DNA of 64,000 bases from Calothrix sp. PCC 6303. GTDB taxonomy: Bacteria > Cyanobacteriota > Cyanobacteriia > Cyanobacteriales > Nostocaceae. Positions 18,701 to 28,000 of this stretch are shown in pieces. The position numbers were made by a program, and so were the translations under genes. The DNA lies in NCBI RefSeq assembly GCF_000317435.1, contig NC_019751.1, positions 5,270,001-5,334,000 on the forward strand, written 5' to 3'. The notes under the pieces were generated by a model. The model did not search any database. It was not told the DNA's origin and worked only from the letters and a program-made list of their open reading frames with translations. The first letter of the stretch is position 1, and each line of letters starts with the position of its first letter.

Positions 18701-19266
18701 ATGTCCAAGGGAAAGCTGCCACACTGCACGCACTTGCAGGATTAAAAGCAACCCAGGGAGAAATTGAAGATGCGATCGCACTTTACAACCAATCCTTACA
18801 AATCAAAGAATCCATCAACAATGTGAAAGGGAAAGCTACTACCCTCCACGAAATCGCAGGATTAAAAGCACAACAGGGAGAAATTGAAGATGCGATCGCA
18901 CTTTACGACCAATCCTTACAAATCAAAGAATCCATCAACGATGTGCAAGGGAAAGCTGCTACCCTCCACCAACTTGCAGGTTTAAAAGCACAACAGGGAG
19001 AAATTGAAGATGCGATCGCACTTTACAACCAATCCTTACAAATCACAGATTCCATCAATGATGTGCAAGGGAAAGCAACTACCCTCCACCAACTTGCAGG
19101 ATTAAAAGCACAACAGGGAGAAATTGAAGATGCGATCGCGCTTTATAACCAATCGTTGCAAATCAGAGAATCCATCAACGATGTGGAAGGGAAAGCTGCC
19201 ACGCTCAACAACATGGCTTATTTAGCTGGAGAAATAGGAGACACTGCTAGGGGATTAGAACTATAG
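15787..19266 (+). CDS. CHAT-protease / P-loop NTPase / TPR-repeat protein
   Basis: 1159 residues. Residues 1-370 form a CHAT (caspase-like) domain with the expected His in FHLTGHG (near 212-216) and catalytic Cys in LSGCHTGQ (near 281). Residues about 400-720 are an NB-ARC/NACHT-type STAND ATPase with P-loop AGMGGLGKSS (near 430-440) and LLLVLDDFEQN (Walker B). From about 898 to the end are TPR units encoded by near-identical 120-bp DNA repeats. Such proteins are candidate regulated proteases in stress, cell death or defence. An in-frame 118-bp palindromic-repeat insertion (17869-17986) lies after the ATPase. The C-terminus stops abruptly in a TPR-like unit (GDTARGLEL), suggesting truncation. 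Confidence 0.88.
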   Translation: MSIAFTFALSQNQTFELRCNYGNRRLDTEALGTLIDLCEAKYYTKDFDAPAELKKIGRELYQWFDGKEGWLRRGLESDSQALIYLDLIQTSEAEGLNPQTQKVALGLAHLPWELLHDGSRFLLIEASVLPVRSLVRNNNSFLATQNRPLRLLFMATSPEHPGVALLGFEQEETNILKATKDQPLTLVVEESGSVEELENLVRSYPEDYFDVFHLTGHGVIYTEKAFGKLLPKGKKIKDNTPCFITEDDLGKVVFTTAEDLGKAFVKGNSRKFPRVIFLSGCHTGQLADGGTVPSMAQALVKQGAAVVLGWARPVYDTTGIIAATAIYQALATGATIEEAIIAAHQEMLAQECSDGHLLRVYRDTREIGGLVTSLFTKKREKLKFTASESEFLDENNIVKVASRGEFVGRRRALQRCLRALRETSDETGVFIAGMGGLGKSSLAARLCTRVQAQRENFERVVLVGVVDEVGLIGKLASKYQRFAGVPALLNEPGMSLQGRLQNFFEHIEQELDKPLLLVLDDFEQNIPKTNVKDGSLRMTTEAYRVLEAICAALAENQAESRLIVTCRYLEKETLPAHNLHLERLAGMGESDIDKIYREFDEGVREQVQKNRIIKIADGNPRLLKWLVDILRQPGILGNISGDELLVKLEGKQQEFRENILAETLLAGLEDEEREFLARLSVFRLPVTSAIIQNVETRYIASHRPNPPSNENPTLQQDLAFSENSMQETRNFASLHNNWLGRLISLSLVESATVYATQQPEYRVTTVLEPLLQTVLTAEEWQSTKKAATQSIYKTWWEDSGDTYNEEQSREIVRLAVLAEEKEIAVTVGDEIGNSWVSHNRYVEAEELCREILQLGSDYRILATIARAEDTLGLVENAMNHYQTALELSPEDNLIKKAIILHNMASLKVQQGDIEGAFVLYNQSLQIYESINNVGGKAATLHAIAGLKATQGDIEGAIALYNQSLQITESINDVQGKAATLHALAGLKATQGEIEDAIALYNQSLQIKESINNVKGKATTLHEIAGLKAQQGEIEDAIALYDQSLQIKESINDVQGKAATLHQLAGLKAQQGEIEDAIALYNQSLQITDSINDVQGKATTLHQLAGLKAQQGEIEDAIALYNQSLQIRESINDVEGKAATLNNMAYLAGEIGDTARGLEL
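17869..17986. repeat. Pair of palindromes inserted in frame in the CHAT gene
   Basis: Two related palindromes bound the segment: gagacgcga-taca-tcgcgtctc at 17869-17890 and the perfect 22-bp gagacgcgaa/atttcgcgtctc at 17965-17986. The whole segment is read through without a stop and encodes a Pro/Asn/Ser-rich linker of about 40 residues. Confidence 0.75.
18481..19250 (+). repeat. 120-bp tandem repeats encoding TPR units
   Basis: Six full units start at 18481, 18601, 18721, 18841, 18961 and 19081, followed by a partial unit from 19201. Each unit encodes 40 residues with a core like LKAQQGEIEDAIALYNQSLQ. Inner units are nearly identical at the DNA level, including the GCGATCGC in each of units 2-6, which points to recent expansion or homogenisation. 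Confidence 0.9.
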
Positions 19267-19288
19267 CCCACCCCGCAAGCGGGGTGGG
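19267..19288. terminator. GC-rich hairpin directly after the CHAT stop codon
   Basis: A 10-bp perfect stem, cccaccccgc/gcggggtggg with a 2-nt AA loop (19267-19288), starts on the base after the TAG. It may terminate transcription, though no T-run follows. This hairpin type is also a common cyanobacterial dispersed repeat. Confidence 0.5.
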
Positions 19289-19295
19289 GTTCCAA

Positions 19296-19421
19296 CTAAC
19301 GCGCAATCTCTTTCACCGCCCCATCAATATTCCCCAAAACCTCTTGATTCCGGAATCTAATCACCCACAACCCCTGACTCTCCAAAAATTCCTGACGAAT
19401 CGCATCCTCCTCTTGCGTATA
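19296..19421 (-). pseudogene. DUF559-type endonuclease remnant (C-terminal fragment)
   Basis: Reading the minus strand down to the TAG at 19296-19298 gives about 40 codons that include EEDAIRQEFLESQGLWVIRF and then NQEVLGNIDGAVKEIAR. This is the C-terminal part of the DUF559/Vsr-like nuclease fold (R..FLE..G..V.RF.N..V). The frame is cut at 19421 by the interspersed element, so only a fragment survives. It is too short and startless to be a functional gene. Confidence 0.65.
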
Positions 19422-19521
19422 ATTTTAATCTATTGGAATCACACATTAATACCAAAACCTTATCTAGACGTTCCACCGGAACGTCTCTACGTGTGGTCTA
19501 TTTGCCGGAAAATTGCTGTAA
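19421..19521. repeat. MITE-like interspersed inverted-repeat element, copy 3
   Basis: The left end is clipped, starting at aattttaatctattgg, while the right end is complete: gtgtggtctatttgccggaa then aattgctgtaa. The central palindrome gacgttcc-acc-ggaacgtc matches copy 2. The left junction is the break point of the DUF559 remnant. The remaining 190 bp to the topA end contain only the 28-bp shared box at 19609-19636. Confidence 0.75.
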
Positions 19522-19608
19522 GTTCGCGTTTTCCAAATTCGCTCAACTTCACCTTACGAGGAGGGTAAATTTTGGTTTTGAATCATGTTTGCTTTGTTTC
19601 CACGTCTA

Positions 19609-19636
19609 CGCAATGACAAAACTCCACTTTTCATGA
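19609..19636. repeat. 28-bp box shared with the upstream side of the CHAT gene
   Basis: The box cgcaatgacaaaactccact plus ttttcatga is identical to 15635-15662 and in the same orientation. In both places it lies about 190 bp after the start of the interspersed element. Confidence 0.7.
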
Positions 19637-19712
19637 TGAATGAGGTTTAGAAACTAAACTTGCCAATATATGTATTTTATTTATCAGCAATCACCGTATT
19701 TCTAATAAGTTC

Positions 19713-21968
19713 TTACTTACCTTTTGTCGTCTTCAATTCGCCAAACTTGGGACTCCACCAACCTTTTTGAGTCGTAAAATAAACTGCTTCCTTATGTTTG
19801 CTATCACTGCGAGATTTGGGATCTGAACAGCGCAGCATGGTTTTATCTTGTCCATCTTTGGTGTATGCATATTCTTCCAAAGGTTGCTGACAAACTGGAC
19901 AGGGATGTGTGAAATCTTTGGTATTTGATTTTGCCGATTTTGCAGTTTTTCTGACTTTTTTGGTTGCTGGTGGCTGAGACTCAGAATTATTTATTGGTGT
20001 TTTAACTTCTGCTTGGTTAGTTGTTGCACTACTTTGACTTTTGGGTGCTTGCCAGGTTTTGTTATATTCATTCCAAAATAGAACCACATTATCGCAACCG
20101 CTGACACATTTGAGAAAGTACTTCTTTTTCACCTTTGTGCTGGGAATTTTGGCGAGGTGATTTTGACATTGGGGACAGCGAGTCCGGGATTTGTCATAGT
20201 TGCGCTGTGCCGTAAAATTAGACTTGGGAATGCTAGATGCAGTAATGGGAATAGTTTTAGCTTTAGCTAAAGCTGGGGCAAAGTAACTTTGGTGCCAATT
20301 GGTGAGATACTTTTGCCAGGGTTGTTTCCCGGATGCGATCGCGTCTAAGGATTGTTCCATGTTTGCTGTGAATTCGGTTTCCAGTAAGTCGGGTAATGCT
20401 TTGCCTAAAAAGTCATCAACTTCCATCCCCAGGGTTGTGGGTTGTAAGCTTTCCTTAACTAACTGCACATAATCCCGTTTTTTTAATGTTGCAATGGTGG
20501 GAGAATAGGTACTAGGACGACCAATTCCTTTGCGTTCCATCAACTGGACTAATTTGGGTTCGCTGTAACGTGGGGGTGGTTGGGTTTGTTTTTTCTCATG
20601 TCCGGCATCAACTAAGGTGAGAATCTGTCCCTGGTGTAGAGTCGGTAAAATCGTATCTTTGCTGATGTTTGCCCAATATTTAGCATACCCATAAAATTCC
20701 ACCACTTGCCCTCTCGCTTGCCAGAGAACTTCCCCCGATTGAATAACTACTACAGTTTTACGGAGTTGTGCGGGACGACATTGGGATGCGATCGCTCTTT
20801 TCCAGATCATCACATATAAGTCGAATTCATCGCCAGTTAATTCCAATCTCAACTGTGCGGAGGGACGAAATACATCTGTGGGACGAATTGCTTCATGTGC
20901 TTCTTGAGCAGTTTTACTACTGCGATGTGTCGCCAGTTTTTGGGGGACATTTTCCGGGTCATTTTCTGTCAACCACTTGCGAGCGCTATCACAGAACTCC
21001 GGACTCAACATCACCGAATCTGTCCGCATATAAGTAATTAAACCAGCCTCATAGAGTTTCTGTGCTACCTGCATAGTCTTCTCTGGAGCCAACTTTAACC
21101 GCGAACCCGCAGCTTGTTGAAGGGTGGAAGTAATAAAAGCTGGGGGAGGTTGACGACTGCTGATTTTCCCCTCATATTGAATGATTTTGTGGGGATTTGC
21201 TTTGGCAATTTCCACCAATTTATCTGCTTCTGCTGCCGAAAGTACACGGGTTGATTCTGCCACATCTACTTTCTTGGTGACTGCATCATCGTGAATTTCC
21301 CCATCTCCTTCCTGGGAACCCTGGGCAGAATTTAGCATCCTCTGATAGAAGGCTCTAAACCCCTCTGCGTAGTCCACCCAGACACTCCAATAGTCTTGGG
21401 GGACAAACTTCAAAATTTCCCGTTCCCGCTGGCAAATTAGATGGAGGGTGGCACTCTGAACACGTCCGACACTTTTAGCCCCATTATTCAAAGCCCAAAC
21501 CAACGGACTCCCCTTATAACCAACCAACTTATCCAAACAATCCCGACATAACCCAGCACCAATCAAATCTAAATCCAATTTTCTGGGATGTGCGATCGCA
21601 TTCCGCACGGCAGCGTCAGTTATCTCAGTATAAACCACTCGTTGCGGCGCTTTCAAACCCAAAGCTTCCTGCAAATGCCAAGCAATTGTTTCCCCTTCCC
21701 GATCCGGATCAGTAGCTAAAACAACCTCACTCACCTGCCTCACAGCATTCTTCAGTTGTTGAATTCTTTCCTTTGCTTGTTGATCACGAGGAATATAGCG
21801 ACATTTTACAGTTTCCCCATCCATGGTAAAACCCAGCGAATCCTCACCATCATTACTGAGTTCCCGAATATGTCCACAACTTGCCCGCACAATCCAGTCA
21901 TTCCCCAAAATTTGGCTTAGTTTCTTCACTTTGCCAGGGGATTCAACCACAAGAAGGCGCTTCGGCAT
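19713..21968 (-). CDS. topA: Type IA DNA topoisomerase (TopA-like)
   Basis: 751 residues. It starts with the Toprim phrase LLVVESPGKVKKLSQIL (Glu9) and carries ATDPDREGETIAW (the DxDxE-type metal site), LDKLVGYKGSPLVW, SVGRVQSATL and the active-site segment GLITYMRTDSV (Tyr near residue 315). It relaxes negatively supercoiled DNA by a 5'-phosphotyrosine intermediate. The C-terminus has two Cys-rich zinc-ribbon-like modules (RCPQCQ ... KCVSGCD and PCPVCQ ... RCSD), not the longer tail of the main cyanobacterial TopA. It may therefore be the second type IA enzyme of the cell. The segment before LDKL reads IGAGLCRDC in place of the usual AQQARR-like phrase. Confidence 0.9.
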   Translation of the reverse strand: MPKRLLVVESPGKVKKLSQILGNDWIVRASCGHIRELSNDGEDSLGFTMDGETVKCRYIPRDQQAKERIQQLKNAVRQVSEVVLATDPDREGETIAWHLQEALGLKAPQRVVYTEITDAAVRNAIAHPRKLDLDLIGAGLCRDCLDKLVGYKGSPLVWALNNGAKSVGRVQSATLHLICQREREILKFVPQDYWSVWVDYAEGFRAFYQRMLNSAQGSQEGDGEIHDDAVTKKVDVAESTRVLSAAEADKLVEIAKANPHKIIQYEGKISSRQPPPAFITSTLQQAAGSRLKLAPEKTMQVAQKLYEAGLITYMRTDSVMLSPEFCDSARKWLTENDPENVPQKLATHRSSKTAQEAHEAIRPTDVFRPSAQLRLELTGDEFDLYVMIWKRAIASQCRPAQLRKTVVVIQSGEVLWQARGQVVEFYGYAKYWANISKDTILPTLHQGQILTLVDAGHEKKQTQPPPRYSEPKLVQLMERKGIGRPSTYSPTIATLKKRDYVQLVKESLQPTTLGMEVDDFLGKALPDLLETEFTANMEQSLDAIASGKQPWQKYLTNWHQSYFAPALAKAKTIPITASSIPKSNFTAQRNYDKSRTRCPQCQNHLAKIPSTKVKKKYFLKCVSGCDNVVLFWNEYNKTWQAPKSQSSATTNQAEVKTPINNSESQPPATKKVRKTAKSAKSNTKDFTHPCPVCQQPLEEYAYTKDGQDKTMLRCSDPKSRSDSKHKEAVYFTTQKGWWSPKFGELKTTKGK

Positions 21969-22092
21969 AACACCAAACCCTAAAACACAATAAAAGCTTC
22001 CACCCTAACAATAACACCCCTTTAAACACGAAACCAACCATCCCTCAAAAACACTCTGCGTTCCTCTGCGCTACTCTCTGCGTAACTTTGCG

Positions 22093-25000
22093 TTAAAAAT
22101 CTTCTTTAACACTTGCCTGAATCGGAATCACGATGGTAAACTCAGTCCCCACACCCAGAGATGTTTTCACATCAATAGTTCCACCATGTTTTTCGGTAAT
22201 AATTTGATATGCGATCGCTAAACCCAATCCAGTCCCTTTACCAACGCCTTTAGTGGTGTAAAGATGTTCAAAGATGTGTTCTTTCACTTCTTGTGTCATT
22301 CCCTTACCGTTATCCTTAATATTGATCATTACCTGTTCAAAGTCTTCACTAATTGCTGTTGTAATGTGAATATAGTTAGGCTCGTGAGTAATATCTGCAA
22401 AACTACGCTCACCGTTGGACTCTTCTAGAGCATCAATTGCGTTTGCTAAAATGTTCATAAATACTTGATTCAATTGCCCAGCGAAGCATTTAATCTGCGG
22501 TAATTCACCATATTCACAAATAACTTGAATTTCTGGTCGATATTCATTTGCCTTGAGACGATGTTTGAGGATTAAAATAGTACTTTCAATCCCATCATGA
22601 ATATCATAAGCCACTGGATGTTCGCAATCAGCGCGGGAAAATGTGCGTAAACTGGTACTTATTCCCTGAATTCTCCTGATACCTTCGTACATGGAGTTAA
22701 TAATGTTGGGTAAATCAGTACGAACAAAGTCTAGATCAATTTCCTCAATTTTATCTTGAATTTCAGGATCAGAGTCCGAATACTTTTGCTGATATAAATC
22801 TACTAAGGAAAATATATCTTGAATATATTCCAAAGCTGGTTGAATGTTACCACTCAAAAAACCTACTGGGTTATTAATTTCATGGGCAATACCTGCAACA
22901 AGATTGCCCAATGCTGACATTTTTTCACTTTGAATTAGTTGTACCTGTGCTTGTTGAAGTTCTCGAAAAGCTTGAAGTAATTCATCAGCTTGTTTTTTCA
23001 GCAGTACTTCTGTTTCTTTGCGAATAACTTCGTCGCGCTTTGCTTCGCTAATATCGCGGAAATACCAGATTCTACCATAGTTTTTTCCTTCAGGCGAAGC
23101 TTCCCCGACGTAAGTCGTTCGCACTCCCATAGAACGTCGCTCTAATGTACGTCCTTCTTTTAAAGCTATCTCGTCATGACTTGTCAAATCCGGGTTTTGG
23201 TACAAATATTCAATTTTGGTGACAAAAGCTACAGGGTTTTCAGCTTGTGCCATAACATACTGTAAAAGTTGGTGATCATCAAAGGTATGCATTATCTTAT
23301 CTGGGACTTGGAAAATCTCCCTAAAAAGTTGATTGTGGAAGACGATTTTCCTATTTTCATCAACTATTAAAATCCCATCAAAACTTGCTTCTCTTTGTGA
23401 TTCTAAAGTTGCTGTTATGCGTTGCTGAGTTTGTAAGGCTTTTTCTAGCTGTTGTGTTTGCTTGCGGAGTTCAATTTCAACCTGTTGTAAAGCTTGATAT
23501 AGTTTGGCATTTTCCAAGACTATTGCAGCTTGGGCACAAAGAAGATTCATTAATTCTAGCCGATCGCTTGTAAATACTCCAGCCGTGAGACTATTCTCTA
23601 GATATAAAATGCCAATTAATTTACCTTGATTTAAAATTGGCATACACAAGATGCTTTGAGATTTTTGACTGATAATATAAGGATCGACAGCTAATGATTG
23701 ATCCCTTGTAGCGTCTTCAATTACTATTGCTTTTAGGGTATTTTTGACGGTATTAACCAACGAGATTGGTAAATTTTCACCTATGTTTAAAGAAATTGAC
23801 TGCATTAAAATGGTGGGTTTTTCAAGCTGCGAAATTGCCTCAATTACCCACTCTTGATCTTTTGGTAATACCAGTACACATTTATCAGCACCTGCATTTT
23901 CAATCATCACCAGTAGCAAAGTAGAGAGTAATTTCTCTTGTTCAATTTCACTGGAGAGACTTTGATAGGCTTTAACTACGGTTGCCAAATCTAATTTTTG
24001 ACCTAATTTTGCAGATATAGTTTTACTGTTGGTATGGTAGATTTGATTGGGAATAATTTCCCTCAACATCAAAGATTGTTGTTGTAAAACCGGAGCCAAA
24101 AGTTGAGGATAATGCTTTTCTAAGTCTCTAATCTTAGCTTGGGAACCCCAAAGACTGTAAGCAGAATAAGCATCTAGCATGTAGGATTGAGCAACTTTTT
24201 CCTTACCCCATGCTAAATAAAATTTGGCAGTAAGTTCCTGGGCAAGGGCTTCTTCGTGGTTAAACTGGTGTTGTTTGGCTAAATTAGTGGCTTGATCGTA
24301 ACATGCGATCGCTTGTTCTTTTTTACCCAGAATTCTATACCTCTCTGCTTCTACCAAATACCACTTATGCAAACAATTATTTGGAGAATGATCTGCCCAC
24401 TTTTTCAGTTGCTTTTGTCTAGTTTTAACTTCTGTAAAAAATTGTTTTTGTTCTTCTTTTGAACAGGTTTCATATAAAGCTAATTCTGCCAATGAAGGAT
24501 AAAAATAAAATTGAATTGTTGGGAATAACCCCGCACCAGATGGTAAATATTTCTTACCTAATTTCTCACTATCAATTGCATTCCTATATTCACCAAATAA
24601 GTAGCATAAAAATACCTGAGTAGAGTAAAGGAAGAACAAACCAGATTCATCCTTTGATTCTATTTGAATAGGAACTTGCAAATCTTGGTCATAAATAACT
24701 CCTTTTAGTCGATATGGTTCTGGAGAGTCTTGTTGCAAATTCAAGATAGCTTGATAGAAAATTTTAATATAAGTGAGTGCATTGTTTTGTTTAAAATGTC
24801 CTACACTGGCATTATAAAATTTAGCCTGTTGTTCCAAATCAGATAATTCTTTGCCACCAAAAAACTGATTAAATACGATTGTTCCTGCTGTCCAAGATGA
24901 GTATTCTAAATCTCCCCACTCAATTCCATGTTGATATGATTCTAATAATAAATCAATATTTTTTTGAACTGGTTGACACCAATGTTCAATAAAGGTGTAA

Positions 25001-28000
25001 ACCATAAATATATTCTTGGTTTTGGTTGCCGGATGATTAAATTTTTCCTGAAGTTTTAAAGATAACCTACCAAATTGATAACCATTTTTAATATCTTGCA
25101 AAACACCACAAAGGATTAATCCATACCAAGCATACCCAAAAGATGATAGATATGAATTGCCATATGTAATTGAAATATTAACCATATTCAATACAATCAG
25201 CGGTAATAATTCCGGACGACTAATATATGCTGCTGATAGGGAACTGGTAAGAATTCTCATAATTGCCAGTTGTTTAGGATCATCCATATCTGGTAAGTTG
25301 GCAAGAACCTGTGGAGATTTACCCATCAATCTCAATTTAGTTTTACCTAAACAGAATAATGTTTGAACCTTATTGGGATTATTAGGAATCTTAAAATCTA
25401 ATAATTTGAGTACCGAAAGTGATATATTAAGTGCTTCTTCAAGTCTATTTTGAGCTAGATAAGATTGAATTTGAATCTCATAGGACTTAACTTGCTCTAT
25501 AATTGAACTAGTTTTTTGAATAACTACTTGAATAAATTTATCTGATTCCTGAAAATTACCACATAAATAAAATATTTCTGCTGCATTTTGGTATAGTTCC
25601 AAGGTTAATTCATATTGACTTTCCCAGGAATTTTTTGGCAGAGTTTTGATTCCGCAATTTAAATAATTCGCTGCACTGGCATATGCTGTAGATGCTTTTG
25701 CTTTCCTAGCCGCAGATAAGTTAAGCCGAGTCAATTCTAGCTTTCGATCTGTTTCGACAATTAAGGATACTGCTAAATTAAGATGATTAACTATATCAAA
25801 CAATTTATCCTCAATCAAATCAATTTTACTCAAAAGTAATTGACCAATATTTAGATGTGTTATCAGTTTTTCCGCTTCAGGGATTAAATAATAAGCAGCT
25901 TGTTGAATTCGATCATGTAAAAATTTATAAGTTGGATTAAAATCAATTTCTTGACTTGGAATCATAGCCAAGTTTTCTAGACTACTAAAAAATTTATAAA
26001 TATCATTAGTGGGAATTACCAAACCTTCCTGTAGAGCCTTCCATAAATCAGTGGCAGTATCTTCTGGAGATTTTTGACTAACAAGGGCTAAAGTATCTAA
26101 ATCGAATTGAGCGCCAATACAGGCAGCTAATTTGAGGACATTTTGTGTTGGCGTTGGTAACTTCTGTAGTTGAAGTGCCATGAATTCAACTACATCATCT
26201 GTTAATGCTAATTTTTTTACCTCAGCAAGGTTACATTGCCAGGTTCCTAATTCTAAGTAAATATTTCCATCTTCATACAAAGACTTGAGAAACTGTGTGG
26301 CAAAAAATGGATTACCCTTTGTTTTTTGATAAACTAGGTTACTCAATAAGCCAGCGGCAGCAGGTTCGCATTTTATCGTGTCAACAATTAACTGATTTAT
26401 ATGCTCTGTATTTAAACCTTGGATAGTAATTGTCGTCACTATTTTTTCAGTTTTATAAATATCATCAATTGTGGCAATAAATGGATGTGTTGGAGAAACT
26501 TCATGGTCGCGGTATGCACCAATTACTAATAAATAATCTATATCTTCCACAAGTATTTTTAGTAATTTTAAAGATGCTGAATCTGCCCATTGTAAATCAT
26601 CTAAAAATATAACTAAAGGGTGTTCAATAGTACTAAAAATCCGAACAAATTTTTGAAATAGTAAATTGAACTGATTTTGAGCAGCGTTACCCGACAACTG
26701 CATAGATGTGGGTTGTTTACCAATAATTTTTTCTAATTCAGGAATTACATCAATTAATATTTGTCCATTTTCTCCTACAGCTTGAAGAATCTCCGTTTTC
26801 CAGCGTTTTAGTTGAATATCACTTTCACCTAATAACTGTTTAATCAAACTACGGAAAGCTTGAACAAATGCAAAGAAAGGGATATTTCTCTGAAATTGGT
26901 CATATTTACCTTTAATGAAATATCCTTTTTGCTTGACAATAGGTTTATGAACTTCATTCACAACAGCAGTTTTACCAATTCCGGAAAACCCTGCTACCAA
27001 TAGCATCTCTGTTTCGCCGCTACTAACTCTTTCAAAAGCTGTTAAAATCGTATCGATTTCCTTTTCTCGTCCATATAGCTTCTCTGGAATTAAGAAGCGA
27101 TCGCATACGTCATACAACCCTAATTCAAAGCTTGTAATCTTACCCGTATTTTGATACTGAAATAAGCAAGTTTCTAAGTCGTATTTCAGCCCTGATGCGC
27201 TCTGGTAGCGATTTTCAGCATTTTTGGCAATTAACTTCTGAATAATATTCGCTAATGCTTGGGGAATACCAGGATTGATAATATGAGGATTAACAGCTAG
27301 TTTTGCAATATGAGCATGAATCAACTCCATTGGATCATTACTCATAAAGGGTAAATTGCCTGTGAGTAATTCATAAAATGTAATACCCAGACTATAAAAA
27401 TCAGTCCGATAATCAATACCCCGGTTCATTCTTCCGGTTTGTTCAGGAGATATATAACTCAGTGTACCTTCAAGGATATTGGGATTTTGTAGTTGCTGAG
27501 TTTCCCTTGGTAGTAGTGAAGCAATACTAAAGTCAATTAATTTGAATTCTTGAGTTTGTGGATTAACAATAATATTGGCAGGTTTGATATCCTTATGAAT
27601 AATTCTGTGATGATGCAGTTGTTGAAGAATTTCTGTAATTTGAATTGCAAAATTGAAAAAATCATTCAGAGATATTGGTTTTTGCCACTGATTTAGAGAA
27701 ATACCTCCAAAGTCTTCCATGACAATGATATAGCCTTTGTCATATACTTCTAAAGTATAGGGCTTAACAATGCCTGGAATATTCAGATTTTTGGCAATAG
27801 TATACTGATGACGAAACTGAATCACCTCGCTGAAGTTAGGATATTCCAGATTCATCAATTTCAGAACTACGGGTAATTGATCATATTCACGCATACCTCG
27901 GTAAACAGTAGTTTTCAAGCTACCATAAATCTGCTCTTTGATTTTGTAATCGGGAATCTGAATTGACAAGTCAGTCATACTCATTTTCATGCATTCATAA

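Noticed and set aside
15446-19521. Idea that the CHAT gene and its flanking repeats form a composite transposon
   Set aside because: The flanking elements are short, in direct orientation, belong to a family also found elsewhere, and there is no transposase.
19284-19636. Two plus-strand frames of 94 and 67 residues downstream of the CHAT gene
   Set aside because: They are antisense to the DUF559 remnant and run through dispersed repeats.
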